64,000 bases of DNA from an uncultured Chitinophagaceae bacterium (GTDB taxonomy: Bacteria > Bacteroidota > Bacteroidia > Chitinophagales > Chitinophagaceae). The notes beneath the pieces were generated by a model. The model did no database searches. It saw nothing but the letters and a program-made list of their open reading frames with translations, and was not told the DNA's origin. Below, one piece after another: positions 43,032 to 52,564 of this stretch. Numbering within the stretch: position 1 is the first letter of the stretch; each line of letters opens with the position of its first letter. The translations under genes were made by a program, and so were the position numbers. The stretch spans positions 305,937 to 369,936 of the forward strand of contig CAKZFX010000015.1 of NCBI GenBank assembly GCA_936908745.1, in the 5' to 3' direction.

Positions 43032-43583
43032 ATGATGATGGTAAATTCAATAACTTATTTGTTCCTGGCGTTTGTGACCAGCATTTTTTCGCCGAAACCG
43101 AAAGAAAAGAGTGAGGAACTGATGGACTGGAAGAGCGGTCGTCCACTGGCATGGTCAGACTACAAAGGTACACCAAATCCTGAATCGGATGCCGCCGCTA
43201 CCACTACCACGCTGGTAGGCATTGAGTATCATATTAAAAACAATAGTTTTTCGTATTCCATCCAGTGCCGTTTTTCCAAAGACCGGTCCTGGGGGCTGCA
43301 TAAGACAGCCTATATTTTGGCGCATGAGCAAGGTCATTTTGATATTGCCGAAATCTATGCCCGAAAGCTGAATAAAGAAATGGAGGAGTACAGGTTTGAC
43401 CGGAGAAGCTATGAAAAAGACCTGAAGAAGATTTATAGTAAAGTGATGCAGGAAAAAGAAGATTTTCAAAACCGCTATGATAAAGAAACCCGCCACAGCA
43501 TCAATAAGGAAAAGCAGTACGCCTGGCTGGATAAGATTGATGAGCTACTGAATGAGACGGCGGATTATGCGGATTATAAATAA
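43032..43583 (+). CDS. DUF922-like protein with HExxH motif
   Basis: A 183-residue protein; start at the first ATG of an ATG triplet (43032, 43035, 43038 are all possible). A hydrophobic N-terminus (ITYLFLAFVTSIFS) acts as signal peptide or anchor. GRPLAWSDYKGTPNPESDAA, then SWGLHKTAYILAHEQGHFDI and AEIYARKLNKE match the DUF922 family of putative secreted zinc-dependent proteases; HEQGH (98-102) is the likely zinc motif. The C-terminal part is helical and charged. Activity is not proven for the family. Confidence 0.78.
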   Translation: MMMVNSITYLFLAFVTSIFSPKPKEKSEELMDWKSGRPLAWSDYKGTPNPESDAAATTTTLVGIEYHIKNNSFSYSIQCRFSKDRSWGLHKTAYILAHEQGHFDIAEIYARKLNKEMEEYRFDRRSYEKDLKKIYSKVMQEKEDFQNRYDKETRHSINKEKQYAWLDKIDELLNETADYADYK

Positions 43584-43775
43584 TTCTTAAGGCCACAGAG
43601 AGCCGCAGAGGTATGGAGGAACACAGAGAGATTTTAGCAGCTTTATTTCCCACAAAGGCACAAAAAAACACAAAGAGATTAACCTCTCGTCTTTACGACT
43701 TATTGGTTAATCTCTCTGCGAAACTCTGTTTCTCTTATTCCCTGTCTGCCGACAGGCAGGTCTGCGGTAAAAAAA
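43584..43775. repeat. Cacagag/cacaaag repeat block with palindrome copy
   Basis: The 192-bp gap holds ggccacagagagccgcagag-like words, a central inverted repeat (agagattaacctct... and ...ttaatctct near 43674 and 43714), and a full CCTGTCTGCCGACAGGCAGG copy at 43741-43760. No gene is visible. Confidence 0.65.
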
Positions 43776-45056
43776 TTATCTCAATTGCTCTGGCTTCACC
43801 CGTGAAGGGCTGTCAGTTCCCGCTACAATTGTTTTAGAACTGATCGCAATGGAATGAATGATCTGTGTCATGTTGGCAATGTCGAGCGTTTTCACTTCAT
43901 CACTCAGTTTGTGATAGTTGGGTTCGCTGTCCATTTTAGATGTAGAGATCGTATGTGCCGGCACACCCAATCTTGCCAGCGTAGCATTGTCTGAACGATA
44001 AAACAACTGCTGCTCAGGATAAGGATCGGGGTAGAACGTAAAGCCGCTGCCTTCCAGGTTCTTTTGAAGAATGGTCCCCATATCCGTTTTTTCGTAACCG
44101 GTAATATAAGCCGAGTTTTTACCCCATTTGCTTTCTGTACCGATCATTTCGATGTTGAACATCGCCATCACTTTGGCAGGCTCCAGTTGCTCTGAAAAGT
44201 ATTGTGAGCCATAACCACCGATTTCTTCAGCTGTGAAAGCCGTGAAAATGATGGTTCTTTCATTGTTGCCTAATGCTTTGAAGTATTTAGCTAACAGGAT
44301 AACGGCTGTTGTACCTGCTGCATCATCATTAGCGCCGTTGTAAATAGAATCACCAGTAGCTCCTTTTTTGATACCGAGGTGATCATAGTGTGCCGAGAAT
44401 ACAACGTACTCATCTTTTTTGCTTTTGCCAGGCAACACACCTACCACGTTTGCCAGTTTCTGTTCGGTGATCTCGTGTGTGATGTCGATGGAGAACGTTG
44501 CGGGTTTTTTAGAGCTCAATACAAAGATGACGGAGTTATTTTTTTTGAACATCTGGCGTTTGAAGAAAGCCAAACGTGCAAAGTTCTTTTCATAGCTCTC
44601 ATCAATCAATACAATATAGTTTTTACCGGATTGAATAAAAGATTGCGCTTCGGCAAATATGTTTTTAGCCGCAGGCACTTCGCCCCATTCGTAACCGCTT
44701 TTTTCATCCACTTTCAATGAGGGCTGGCTGGTAACAGAAATGATTTTTTTGCTGTCCATTTCCACACCATCCCATGTGCCGGTTGTTGAGATCAGTTTAG
44801 GCGACACCATGGTGAATTCCTGGCGGTAGCTTTTTTCTTTGCCAAAGTATTGCAAACCGGCTGCTTTGAATTCGGCGCTGATAAAGTCTGCCGCTTTTTC
44901 AATACCCGGTGTACCTGTTTTACGTCCCTGCATATCATCCGCTGCCAATACAGTTTCAATACGCTCCACTTCTTTGTCGTTAATAATACCATCCGCCTTT
45001 TGCGCCTGGCATGAAATAACGGCTAACAAACCCAACCCTGTAATAAACCCTTTCAT
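43776..45056 (-). CDS. M28 family peptidase lipoprotein
   Basis: A 426-residue protein with a lipobox (GLLAVISC, Cys16), so it should be lipid-anchored. The catalytic domain shows VVFSAHYDHLGI, YNGANDDAAG, FTAFTAEEIGGYGS, FNIEMIGTESKWG and a C-terminal NYHKLSDEV His. It is a second M28 peptidase, distant from the one at 36635-37780. Single gene. The downstream neighbour is a repeat block. Confidence 0.9.
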   Translation of the reverse strand: MKGFITGLGLLAVISCQAQKADGIINDKEVERIETVLAADDMQGRKTGTPGIEKAADFISAEFKAAGLQYFGKEKSYRQEFTMVSPKLISTTGTWDGVEMDSKKIISVTSQPSLKVDEKSGYEWGEVPAAKNIFAEAQSFIQSGKNYIVLIDESYEKNFARLAFFKRQMFKKNNSVIFVLSSKKPATFSIDITHEITEQKLANVVGVLPGKSKKDEYVVFSAHYDHLGIKKGATGDSIYNGANDDAAGTTAVILLAKYFKALGNNERTIIFTAFTAEEIGGYGSQYFSEQLEPAKVMAMFNIEMIGTESKWGKNSAYITGYEKTDMGTILQKNLEGSGFTFYPDPYPEQQLFYRSDNATLARLGVPAHTISTSKMDSEPNYHKLSDEVKTLDIANMTQIIHSIAISSKTIVAGTDSPSRVKPEQLR

Positions 45057-45125
45057 AATGTTCTTTTCTTTAAAGATGTAATAATCTGGTGTATAAAAAT
45101 TCTTGATCCCTGGTTGAATGTTCGA

Positions 45126-45151
45126 AACTCCCGACTAAAGACTCCCGGCTC
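45126..45151. repeat. Dispersed GACTC-type repeat
   Basis: AACTCCCGACTAAAGACTCC and on to GGCTC, directly after the stop codon of the LytTR regulator gene. Confidence 0.55.
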
Positions 45152-45152
45152 A

Positions 45153-45881
45153 TTATAAGCTCATCATCTCCTTAAATTTCACTGTTTGCCGCCGGCTCAC
45201 TTCTATTTTTTCGCCGCCTTTCAATTCCAGCAGTAAACCTCCATTGAAGTAAGGTTCTATTTTATCAATCATGCGCAGGTTCACAATATGTTTGCGATTG
45301 GCACGGAAGAAGAATTTTTCATCCAGCCTTTCTTCCAGCGCATTCAGCGATTTTAAGATCAGCGGCTTGTTAGGGCCAAAGAACACTTTTGCATAGTTGC
45401 CCACGCTTTCAAATAAGCGGATATCACTCAGCTTTACAAACCAGCAACGCTCGCCGTCTTTTACAAATACCTGGTCATTTTCGCCCAGCAGGCTGTTGTT
45501 GGTATTTTCCGATGTGGGTCTTATTTCTTTGGAATCGCCAAAATGCAATTTCTGGATAGCGTCGGCCAGTCTTTTGGGTTCCACCGGCTTTAGTAAGTAA
45601 TCCAGCGCATTTACTTCAAATGCTTTTAAGGCAAATTCATCGTAGGCAGTGGTAAAGATCACCTGTGGTGTCTTTTCCAAATGCGCCAGCATATCAAAAC
45701 CTGTTTTGCCCGGCATTTGTATGTCGAGGAAGATCAGGTCGGGTTTCTGTGTTTCAATTTTTGTAATGCCTTCTTCGGCATTGGCTGCCTCATCCACTAT
45801 CTCCACTTCCGGAAACTCCTGCAGCAATTTTTTCAATTCAGCCCTAGCCAGGCGTTCGTCGTCAATAATGATAGCTCTCAT
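45153..45881 (-). CDS. LytTR-family response regulator
   Basis: The start is set at 45881 (MRAIIIDDERLARAELKKLL; 242 residues). Receiver with IDDE acidic residues, phospho-acceptor in LIFLDIQMPGKTGFD and Lys in LDYLLKPVEP. The C-terminal LytTR DNA-binding domain covers about 140-240 (VKLSDIRLFESVGNYAKVFF, RANRKHIVNLRMI, LKGGEKIEVSRRQ). It is transcribed after the LytS-type kinase gene with a 10-bp gap. The target genes are unknown. Confidence 0.93.
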   Translation of the reverse strand: MRAIIIDDERLARAELKKLLQEFPEVEIVDEAANAEEGITKIETQKPDLIFLDIQMPGKTGFDMLAHLEKTPQVIFTTAYDEFALKAFEVNALDYLLKPVEPKRLADAIQKLHFGDSKEIRPTSENTNNSLLGENDQVFVKDGERCWFVKLSDIRLFESVGNYAKVFFGPNKPLILKSLNALEERLDEKFFFRANRKHIVNLRMIDKIEPYFNGGLLLELKGGEKIEVSRRQTVKFKEMMSL

Positions 45882-45891
45882 GTGTATGTTT

Positions 45892-46971
45892 TTAAGTGTT
45901 CGAATCAAAAGGTATTAAAACCTTTGCTTCCACCAAGGTGGGTGTAATTTGTTTTATTTCAAAACGGGCTTTAGCCCCGTATAAAAGATCGAGCCGGTTG
46001 GTAGTGCTTGACAAACCAAAGCCTTCACTGTTGGCATGCCCGTTCAGGTAGCCGGTGTTTTGTACCACGAGTTCATGGAAGTCGCCTTTAAAGTCTGAAA
46101 TCACTCTTACCACACCTCCATTGATCTGTTTGCTGATGCCATGTTTAATCGCATTCTCAACTAAGGTTTGCAACATCATCGGTGGCACGGGCTGGTCCAG
46201 TGTGTCATCCTCTATTTGGTATTCGATGCGCAGGCGGTCTTCAAAACGCATATTTTCCAGCGCCAGGTAGTCTTTGACGATCGCCAGCTCTTTTTCCAGC
46301 GTCACTGTTTCCAGCTTTTCGGACTGCATACTGCTGCGCAAAATATTGCTCAATTCTGTCACCGCCGCCCTTGCCCGTTGCGGGTTTTCATCTACCAGGG
46401 CACGGATGCTGTTCAGTGAATTGAATATAAAATGCGGGTTGATATGGGCTTTGATCGTTTTCAGTTCCAGGTCACGCACCAATGCTTCGAGGTGAAGTGT
46501 GTCCAGTTGTTGTTTCCGGCTCTTTTCTACATAATGATAAACGAAGTAGATCAGGTTCCAGATGAAAAAAAGCAGGAAGTAAAGAAAGGCATTGTTCAGC
46601 ACCACCAGCCAGAGGGCAAACCAGTAGGAGAATTTTTTATCGCTGAGCAGGTTATAGTCCACCTTTTTCAGCAGGTCGGAAGCCAGGAGCAGTTCAATAT
46701 GAACAAAGGAGGCCACCAGCGACATGATCACGGTGATTCCAAAGAATTGCACGGTTTGCCGGGTCAGGTTTTTTTGCAACAGTGTAAACCGGAGGATGAT
46801 AAAGCGCATCAGGTGTGAAAACAGGATGCCAAACGCCACGAAGGTTCCCAGGCGCAGGAAGAAAGCCAGTTCCAGCGTAGAGAAGGAAAAGGCAAAAAAG
46901 GTATAGAGCAGGCAAAAACTGCCCCATCCCAATGCCTGGAATATCCAGTAACGTTTTTTTCCAATCCACAT
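45892..46971 (-). CDS. LytS/YehU-type sensor histidine kinase
   Basis: The start is set at 46971 (MWIGKKRYWIFQALGWG), 359 residues. Four or so N-terminal transmembrane helices (about 10-155) precede the His-kinase domain, whose phospho-acceptor lies in LKTIKAHINPHFIFNSLNSI. The HATPase part shows PPMMLQTLVENAIKHGISK and GFGLSSTTNRL. No extracellular sensor domain. It forms a two-gene operon with the LytTR regulator, the standard Bacteroidota arrangement. Confidence 0.92.
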   Translation of the reverse strand: MWIGKKRYWIFQALGWGSFCLLYTFFAFSFSTLELAFFLRLGTFVAFGILFSHLMRFIILRFTLLQKNLTRQTVQFFGITVIMSLVASFVHIELLLASDLLKKVDYNLLSDKKFSYWFALWLVVLNNAFLYFLLFFIWNLIYFVYHYVEKSRKQQLDTLHLEALVRDLELKTIKAHINPHFIFNSLNSIRALVDENPQRARAAVTELSNILRSSMQSEKLETVTLEKELAIVKDYLALENMRFEDRLRIEYQIEDDTLDQPVPPMMLQTLVENAIKHGISKQINGGVVRVISDFKGDFHELVVQNTGYLNGHANSEGFGLSSTTNRLDLLYGAKARFEIKQITPTLVEAKVLIPFDSNT

Positions 46972-47171
46972 AGCTAACAAATCTAAGTAATCCCTGTTTG
47001 CAGGAAGGACGTAAATATACCAGTGGACGATTGTTTTTACAAATGGGGTTGCCTGGGCGCTGTTTCCGTTAAAATTTCGCCTTAAACCGTGAATTTCAGC
47101 CTGATTCTTGTATAATCTTTAATAAACCGGCTCAACTGAATTTACTACTTTTACAACGTTAAAATTGATAC

Positions 47172-49109
47172 ATGGAAATTACTCCCGGACCGCTTCTCAG
47201 CACGATTGATTCCCCGGCCGACCTCAAAAAGTTACCAAGAGAAAAATTGCACCAGGTTTGCGATGAATTGCGACAGTATATCATCGACGTGGTGAGTGTG
47301 CATGGTGGTCATTTTGGGGCCAGCCTCGGTGTGGTGGAGTTGACAACAGCGCTTCACTATGTGTATAACACACCATATGATCAGTTGGTATGGGATGTGG
47401 GTCACCAGGCGTATGGTCATAAGATTTTAACGGGCCGCCGGGATATTTTCCCCAGCAACCGCAAGTATAAAGGCATCAGCGGGTTTCCTAAAAGAAGCGA
47501 AAGCGAGTACGATACATTTGGCGTAGGCCATTCTTCCACGTCTATTTCTGCGGCGCTGGGTATGGCAATGGCAGCGAAGTACAAAGGTGAAAAAGACCGG
47601 AAAGTCGTTGCCGTTATTGGTGATGGCGCCATGACGGCCGGTTTGGCTTTTGAAGGTATGAACCATGCAGGCGTGGCCGATTCAGATATGCTTATCATTT
47701 TAAATGATAATTGCATGGGCATTGACCCCAATGTAGGTGCATTGAAAGAGTACCTGACAGATATCACCACATCGCCGACTTATAATAAAGTAAAGGACGA
47801 TGTATGGAAACTGCTGGGCAAGTTGCCGGTAGGTAAAAATTTTACCCGTGCGATGGGCCATAAACTGACCGAAGGCATGAAAGGCATGGTAAGCAGCAGC
47901 GCCAATTTATTTGAAGCGCTGAAGCTGCGTTATTTTGGCCCGATTGACGGTCATAATGTAGCTAAACTCGTTGACACCTTAAAAGACCTGGCTGAAATAC
48001 CGGGCCCCAAGATCCTGCATATCATCACCACGAAGGGTAAAGGTTATGCACTGGCTGAGAAAGACCAGACCAAGTGGCATGCACCGGGTTTGTTTGATAA
48101 GATCACGGGTGAAATTCAAAAGAAAGTGTACGATGTGCCACAACCTCCGAAGTACCAGGATGTGTTTGGACATACCATTATAGAATTGGCGGAGCAGAAT
48201 GATAAGATATTTGGTATCACGCCTGCAATGCCTTCCGGCTCTTCCCTGAAATATATGATGGAAAAGATGCCGGACCGTGCTTTTGATGTGGGCATTGCCG
48301 AACAACATGCCGTAACGCTGAGTGCAGGTATGGCCACACAAGGCATGAAAGTGTTTTGCAATATTTATTCATCCTTTATGCAACGGGCTTTTGATTCGGT
48401 AGTGCATGATGTGGCCATTCAAAAGTTGCCAGTGGTGTTCTGTCTTGACCGTGCAGGCTTGGTGGGCGATGATGGACCTACGCACCACGGTTGTTATGAT
48501 ATTGCGTATTTCCGTTGTATTCCCAATATGATCATCAGTTCGCCGATGAACGAGGCCGAATTGAGAAACCTGATGTACACTGCGCAACTGGATTCACTGA
48601 AACTGCCAATGGTGATCCGTTATCCAAGAGGCGAAGGCATGATGCCGGAATGGAAAACCGAAATGAAAGAGATTGAGATCGGCAAAGGAAGAAAACTGAA
48701 AGAAGGAAAAGATATAGCGATCCTCTCCTTTGGCCACCCTGGGAATTTTGCCGCAGCGGCTATCCGTGAGTTAAAGAATGACGGAATGAATCCCGGGCAT
48801 TATGATATGCGTTTCGCCAAACCATTGGATGAAGCCATGCTGCACGAAGTTTGCCAGCAGTATGAAAAACTGGTGACGGTGGAAGATGGAACGATCAAAG
48901 CTGGTATCGGCAGTGCAATCCTTGAGTTCATGGCTGAACATAATTATAAGAATGAAGTTCGCATCCTGGGCATCCCTGACCGTTTGGTAGAACATGGAAC
49001 GCCTAAAGAGCTGTATCGCGAGTGCGAATACGATGCGGCCGCTATTGCCGACACCGTACGACAAATGATGAAAAGTAAGATCACCGTTTCGCAATCACTG
49101 GTACAGTAA
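47172..49109 (+). CDS. dxs: 1-Deoxy-D-xylulose-5-phosphate synthase
   Basis: The first enzyme of the non-mevalonate isoprenoid pathway, also supplying thiamine and pyridoxal synthesis. 645 residues, normal length. TPP-binding motif VIGDGAMTAGLAFEGMNHAG with LILNDN-like IILNDNCMGID; N-terminal HGGHFGASLGVVELTTALHY; second half GIAEQHAVTLSAGMATQG and DRAGLVGDDGPTHHG. Followed 28 bp later by a lipoprotein gene, perhaps co-transcribed. Confidence 0.96.
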   Translation: MEITPGPLLSTIDSPADLKKLPREKLHQVCDELRQYIIDVVSVHGGHFGASLGVVELTTALHYVYNTPYDQLVWDVGHQAYGHKILTGRRDIFPSNRKYKGISGFPKRSESEYDTFGVGHSSTSISAALGMAMAAKYKGEKDRKVVAVIGDGAMTAGLAFEGMNHAGVADSDMLIILNDNCMGIDPNVGALKEYLTDITTSPTYNKVKDDVWKLLGKLPVGKNFTRAMGHKLTEGMKGMVSSSANLFEALKLRYFGPIDGHNVAKLVDTLKDLAEIPGPKILHIITTKGKGYALAEKDQTKWHAPGLFDKITGEIQKKVYDVPQPPKYQDVFGHTIIELAEQNDKIFGITPAMPSGSSLKYMMEKMPDRAFDVGIAEQHAVTLSAGMATQGMKVFCNIYSSFMQRAFDSVVHDVAIQKLPVVFCLDRAGLVGDDGPTHHGCYDIAYFRCIPNMIISSPMNEAELRNLMYTAQLDSLKLPMVIRYPRGEGMMPEWKTEMKEIEIGKGRKLKEGKDIAILSFGHPGNFAAAAIRELKNDGMNPGHYDMRFAKPLDEAMLHEVCQQYEKLVTVEDGTIKAGIGSAILEFMAEHNYKNEVRILGIPDRLVEHGTPKELYRECEYDAAAIADTVRQMMKSKITVSQSLVQ

Positions 49110-49137
49110 CCCTGAACCCTACATAAACCCAACAATC

Positions 49138-49644
49138 ATGAAAAGGATTTTATTCCCCTTCCTTGCTTTGCTTATCGTTCTTTCAAGCTGTACCCGCAGC
49201 AATAAAAAGGCTTTCAATTTTAACCAGCAATTAGTTGGCGTATCGGAAAAATTGCAAGAAAAAGGAACAGGCATTGGCCGTGAACTGAAGGAAGCCGTGA
49301 ATACAAAAGATTTTTCCGCTTTTGCCGATTCATCGCAGGCGCTGCTCGATTATATTGATAAATGTTTAGCCGATTACAAAAACATGAAAGATGTGAGTGG
49401 CTCGGAAAACCTGCGTGCAGCCATGATCGATTTCCTGAATTTTGAGAAAGATGTGGTATCCCAAACATATATACCGTTAGGAAAAATGAATAGTACTACC
49501 AGTGAAGAGGAATTACAGGCCACCATCAATACTATGCTGGAAAAGTCGCGGGAGGAAGGCTCTTACCTGGTGAAAGTACAGGATGCACAACGGGAATATG
49601 CTTCTAAAAACGGCTTTAAGATGGAAGCCCCGCCACAAAATTAA
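49138..49644 (+). CDS. Small lipoprotein of unknown function
   Basis: A 168-residue protein with a lipobox (LIVLSSC, Cys18), so it should be exported and lipid-anchored. The mature part is helical and charged (KLQEKGTGIGRELKEAVNTK, then SQALLDYIDKCLADYKNMKD), with no enzyme motif. It resembles small LIC11966-type surface lipoproteins in layout, but this is a weak assignment. It is followed by its own terminator. Confidence 0.75.
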   Translation: MKRILFPFLALLIVLSSCTRSNKKAFNFNQQLVGVSEKLQEKGTGIGRELKEAVNTKDFSAFADSSQALLDYIDKCLADYKNMKDVSGSENLRAAMIDFLNFEKDVVSQTYIPLGKMNSTTSEEELQATINTMLEKSREEGSYLVKVQDAQREYASKNGFKMEAPPQN

Positions 49645-49662
49645 TTATTCTCCTATTTTTTG

Positions 49663-49690
49663 AAAGCAGGCCTGGCGGCCTGCTTTTTTT
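49663..49690 (+). terminator. Terminator after the lipoprotein gene
   Basis: AAAGCAGGCC (49663-49672) and GGCCTGCTTT (49677-49686) form a perfect 10-bp stem with a 4-base loop and a T-run. Confidence 0.88.
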
Positions 49691-49775
49691 ATTTCTACGT
49701 ATTTAACAAAATACTTACTGTCGCTTTTTATGGATTTTCTTTTAATTGGAGTCATTTGCAGACACAACCACTGTT

Positions 49776-50420
49776 ATGCGTAAACCATTTTACCTGCTGC
49801 TCCTCCTTATCGGCGTATGCGCCATTACCTGGCTGCTCACAACCGGGTTTTTACTCAAAAAGAAAACATTATTTACAAGGGCTGCCCCTTCAGCAAGAGC
49901 AGCAGTTAAGAAACCGGTCCCTGAAAAGTTGCGGCTGAAAGCCAGCGACGCCAAAGCTTTTGCAAAAGACAATGGCTATAATGAGCAGGTCTGTTTCCTG
50001 GTCGACATGAGCCTGCCCTCCGGCCAAAACCGTTTTTTTGTATATGATATGCAAAAAGACACGTTGAAGAACAGCGGGCTGGTGACACATGGCCGTTGCA
50101 ATGAAAACTGGCTGGAAGGAAGAAAGTATGGCAACACGGTTGGCTGTGGCTGCACATCATTGGGAAAGTATAAGATCGGTTATTCGTATACCGGGCGTTT
50201 TGGTTTGGCGTTTAAATTATATGGCCTTGACAAAACAAATAATAAAGCCTTTGAACGTTATGTGGTGCTGCATGCGCATGATTGTGTGCCGGAAACGGCG
50301 ATCGCCGATGATATTTGTCAAAGCGATGGCTGCCCGACGGTGTCGCCGGGTTATTTACAACAGTTGAGGCCAATTATAAATGCTTCTAAGAAACCGGTGT
50401 TGTTGTGGATTTTCGAATAG
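49776..50420 (+). CDS. YkuD-type L,D-transpeptidase-like protein
   Basis: The start is chosen at 49776 (MRKPFYLLLLLIGVCAITWL; 214 residues). A single N-terminal transmembrane helix is followed by a basic linker and a YkuD_2-type domain: VDMSLPSGQNRFFVYDM, SLGKYKIGYSY, VVLHAHDC (His166 or His168) and SDGCPTVSPGYL with the nucleophile Cys186. This is the murein L,D-transpeptidase catalytic domain family, probably acting on peptidoglycan in the periplasm. Confidence 0.88.
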   Translation: MRKPFYLLLLLIGVCAITWLLTTGFLLKKKTLFTRAAPSARAAVKKPVPEKLRLKASDAKAFAKDNGYNEQVCFLVDMSLPSGQNRFFVYDMQKDTLKNSGLVTHGRCNENWLEGRKYGNTVGCGCTSLGKYKIGYSYTGRFGLAFKLYGLDKTNNKAFERYVVLHAHDCVPETAIADDICQSDGCPTVSPGYLQQLRPIINASKKPVLLWIFE

Positions 50421-50673
50421 AGATTTAACCGCGAAGACGCAAGGACGCAAAGATTTTTACTTTGTGAGGCTTTGTGTCTTTGTGGAAAATGTTTTTCACC
50501 GCAGAGAACAGGAGATGCAGAGATTCGTAGGGAGAGAGATTTAATCGCTAAGACGCAGGGACGGAAAGATTTTAGTCACTCTGTGGTTCTCTTTATCTCT
50601 GTGGCTCTCCGTGGGCTAAAGAAAATTCAACGAGAAACTTTAATTATTAGACCGCTTTGTGATTCTTAGTGGC

Positions 50674-50693
50674 CCTGTCTGCCGACAGGCAGG
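50674..50693. repeat. Copy of the CCTGTCTGCCGACAGGCAGG palindrome family
   Basis: A full 20-bp copy followed by TTTGTGGGAAAT, the same flank as at 30659. Confidence 0.8.
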
Positions 50694-50715
50694 TTTGTGG
50701 GAAATATTTTAAAAT

Positions 50716-50745
50716 AAAAACCCTCCGCAATCGCAGAGGGTTTTT
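50716..50745 (-). terminator. Terminator of the osmC-like gene
   Basis: AAAAACCCTC and GAGGGTTTTT enclose a 10-base middle in which CGC/GCG can add to the stem. T-runs follow on both strands. Confidence 0.8.
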
Positions 50746-50764
50746 CCTATACTAATAAGATCTA

Positions 50765-51175
50765 TTAAGCAAGACTTGCTTCCATCGTAATCTCCGTATT
50801 CAGCAGTTTGCTGATCGGGCAGTTAGCTTTTGCGTCGGCTGCGCACTCTGCAAATTTATCCGCATCAATACCGGGAACAGATGCTTTTACTTCCAGGTGG
50901 CTGGAAGTGATAGCGCCATTGTCTAAGGTAATGGTGCATTTTGTTTCTATGTTATCAGGCGTAAAACCGGCAGCGCCCAATACAAAACTGAGTTTCATCG
51001 TAAAACAACCGGAATGGGCCGCAGCTACCAGTTCTTCAGGATTGGTATGCACGCCATCTTCGAAGCGGCTGCGAAAGTCATACGCTGTATCGTTTAATAC
51101 TTTTGATTTAGAAGTCAGCGTACCACTGCCCTCTTTACCTGTTCCTTTCCAATTAGCCGTTGCAAAACTTTTCAT
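50765..51175 (-). CDS. OsmC family peroxidase
   Basis: A 136-residue OsmC/Ohr-fold protein that reduces organic hydroperoxides with a thiol pair. Cys57 in AAHSGCFTMKL and Cys119 in AKANCPISKLLN are the expected peroxidatic and resolving residues. The N-terminus ATANWKGTGKEGSGTLTSKS is that of the OsmC subgroup rather than Ohr. It lies 11 bp downstream of scpA, so it may share a transcript. Confidence 0.92.
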   Translation of the reverse strand: MKSFATANWKGTGKEGSGTLTSKSKVLNDTAYDFRSRFEDGVHTNPEELVAAAHSGCFTMKLSFVLGAAGFTPDNIETKCTITLDNGAITSSHLEVKASVPGIDADKFAECAADAKANCPISKLLNTEITMEASLA

Positions 51176-51186
51176 GTGTAAATGGT

Positions 51187-52014
51187 TTAGTTGTTATTAG
51201 GTTGTTCGTCCGGTGCGTCGTCGGGCTGGTCAGGAGCTTTTTCTTCCTCCAGTTCAGCAAGACGATTGTCCGGCTCATTGTATTCGATAATAAAGTTGTT
51301 CATCCCGTCACCGATCATGATTTTTAAAAATTTCTGCTGCACCAGTTCCAGCAAGGATAAGAACAGGAAGATCGCATGCACACGGTTCTCAGCTTTTTCA
51401 AATATTTTTTCAAAAGACAATGTACGTTGTGATTCCGCCATCACCAGCATGTCCTGGCGGCTGTCTTCCATCGTGTAGTTATACTGCACTACGGTATGCA
51501 CAGGCTTATTGACACGGTCGGAGTATTTCTGCATCGCCCGTTCAAATGCTTTCATCAGCTTGAACAGGGTGATGTTTTGTATTTCTGTACCATCACCGGC
51601 TTCTTCACCAATAGTTGCCAGTTCTTTCTGGATATTACCTCTTTTTACCATCAGCATACGCATGGCTTCCATTTCAGCCATTTGCGCAGACGCTTCTTTG
51701 AAACGTTTATATTCAAGGATTTTGTTCACCAGCTCTTCGCGTGGGTCAATTTCATTGCCTTGTGCATCCAGCTCTTTACGTGGCAGCAGCATTTTGGCCT
51801 TGATACGCATCAGCGTGGAGATGAACAGGATAAATTCGCTTGACAGTTCAATGTTCAGCGATTCCTGGTCATGTATATAGCTCAAAAAGTCGTTGGTGAT
51901 CCTTGTAATAGGTATATTATAAATGTCCAGTTCGTCCCTTTCAATAAAGAACAACAACAGGTCGAAAGGACCTTCAAACTGGGGCAATTTTATCTGGTAC
52001 GAGGTATTGTTCAC
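51187..52014 (-). CDS. scpA: Segregation and condensation protein A
   Basis: The kleisin subunit of the SMC-ScpAB complex. 275 residues. The N-terminus YQIKLPQFEGPFDLLLFFIE, then RDELDIYNIPITRITNDFL, is diagnostic; the C-terminal winged helix covers about 190-245. The tail is acidic and Asp/Pro-rich (EEEKAPDQPDDAPDEQPNNN). scpB and smc are not in the window. Confidence 0.93.
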   Translation of the reverse strand: MNNTSYQIKLPQFEGPFDLLLFFIERDELDIYNIPITRITNDFLSYIHDQESLNIELSSEFILFISTLMRIKAKMLLPRKELDAQGNEIDPREELVNKILEYKRFKEASAQMAEMEAMRMLMVKRGNIQKELATIGEEAGDGTEIQNITLFKLMKAFERAMQKYSDRVNKPVHTVVQYNYTMEDSRQDMLVMAESQRTLSFEKIFEKAENRVHAIFLFLSLLELVQQKFLKIMIGDGMNNFIIEYNEPDNRLAELEEEKAPDQPDDAPDEQPNNN

Positions 52015-52040
52015 TGTTCACTCAAAGTTTAGCCGGTAAA

Positions 52041-52078
52041 GAAAAAAAGTCCCGCCCGGCGGTAGCCAAACGGGACTC
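52041..52078 (-). terminator. Terminator of mscL
   Basis: AGTCCCG (52048-52054) and CGGGACT (52071-52077) form the stem; on the minus strand seven T follow. It lies between the mscL stop and the scpA start. Confidence 0.75.
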
Positions 52079-52124
52079 AAAAGTAAGGGAAAAAGGCTTG
52101 GGGCTGGCCCGGCTTTTTCCACGG

Positions 52125-52493
52125 TTATTTTTTCAGCGCATCCCTGATTTCACGCAGTAACTGGATGTCTTCCGGCGTGGCCGCAGGAGCTGCTTCTTCT
52201 TTCTTTTTAAAGCTGTTCATTGCCTTGATGACCAGGAACAGTACGAATGCGATGAGAACAAAGTCGATCACTGCCTGTAAGAATACCCCGATCGGGAAAA
52301 CCGTCGAACCGACAGTAAATGTTAACTCATGAACACCACCTTTGCCTAACACAAGGCTGATAATTGGCATAATAATACTGTCAGTAAGCGCCGTAACAAT
52401 TTTGCCAAATGCTGTACCAATGATTACCGCAACAGCGAGGTCAACAATGTTGCCTTTCATGGCAAATTCTTTGAATTCTTTAAGCATTCCCAT
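52125..52493 (-). CDS. mscL: Large-conductance mechanosensitive channel MscL
   Basis: A 122-residue pentameric channel that releases solutes on osmotic downshock. The N-terminal helix and first membrane segment (FKEFAMKGNIVDLAVAVIIG) and the second membrane segment (PIGVFLQAVIDFVLIAFVLF) are typical, with the C-terminal helix ending LLREIRDALKK. Normal length. ATG at 52487 is an alternative start two codons in. Confidence 0.95.
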   Translation of the reverse strand: MGMLKEFKEFAMKGNIVDLAVAVIIGTAFGKIVTALTDSIIMPIISLVLGKGGVHELTFTVGSTVFPIGVFLQAVIDFVLIAFVLFLVIKAMNSFKKKEEAAPAATPEDIQLLREIRDALKK

Positions 52494-52564
52494 AATTAGA
52501 AGTTTTTATAGTGATTGAGGCTGGAAAATTATCCTTTTTTTCAATTCATATCGTCGTAAAACGG

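Larger units (their letters stand above)
50421..50764. repeat. 344-bp intergenic repeat block
   Basis: No gene. It holds the AACCGCGAAGACGCAAGGACGC and TTAATCGCTAAGACGCAGGGAC-type words, a run of cacaaag / ctctgtggctct words in both orientations that could pair with each other, a full palindrome copy at 50674-50693, and the OsmC terminator at 50716-50745. Confidence 0.65.
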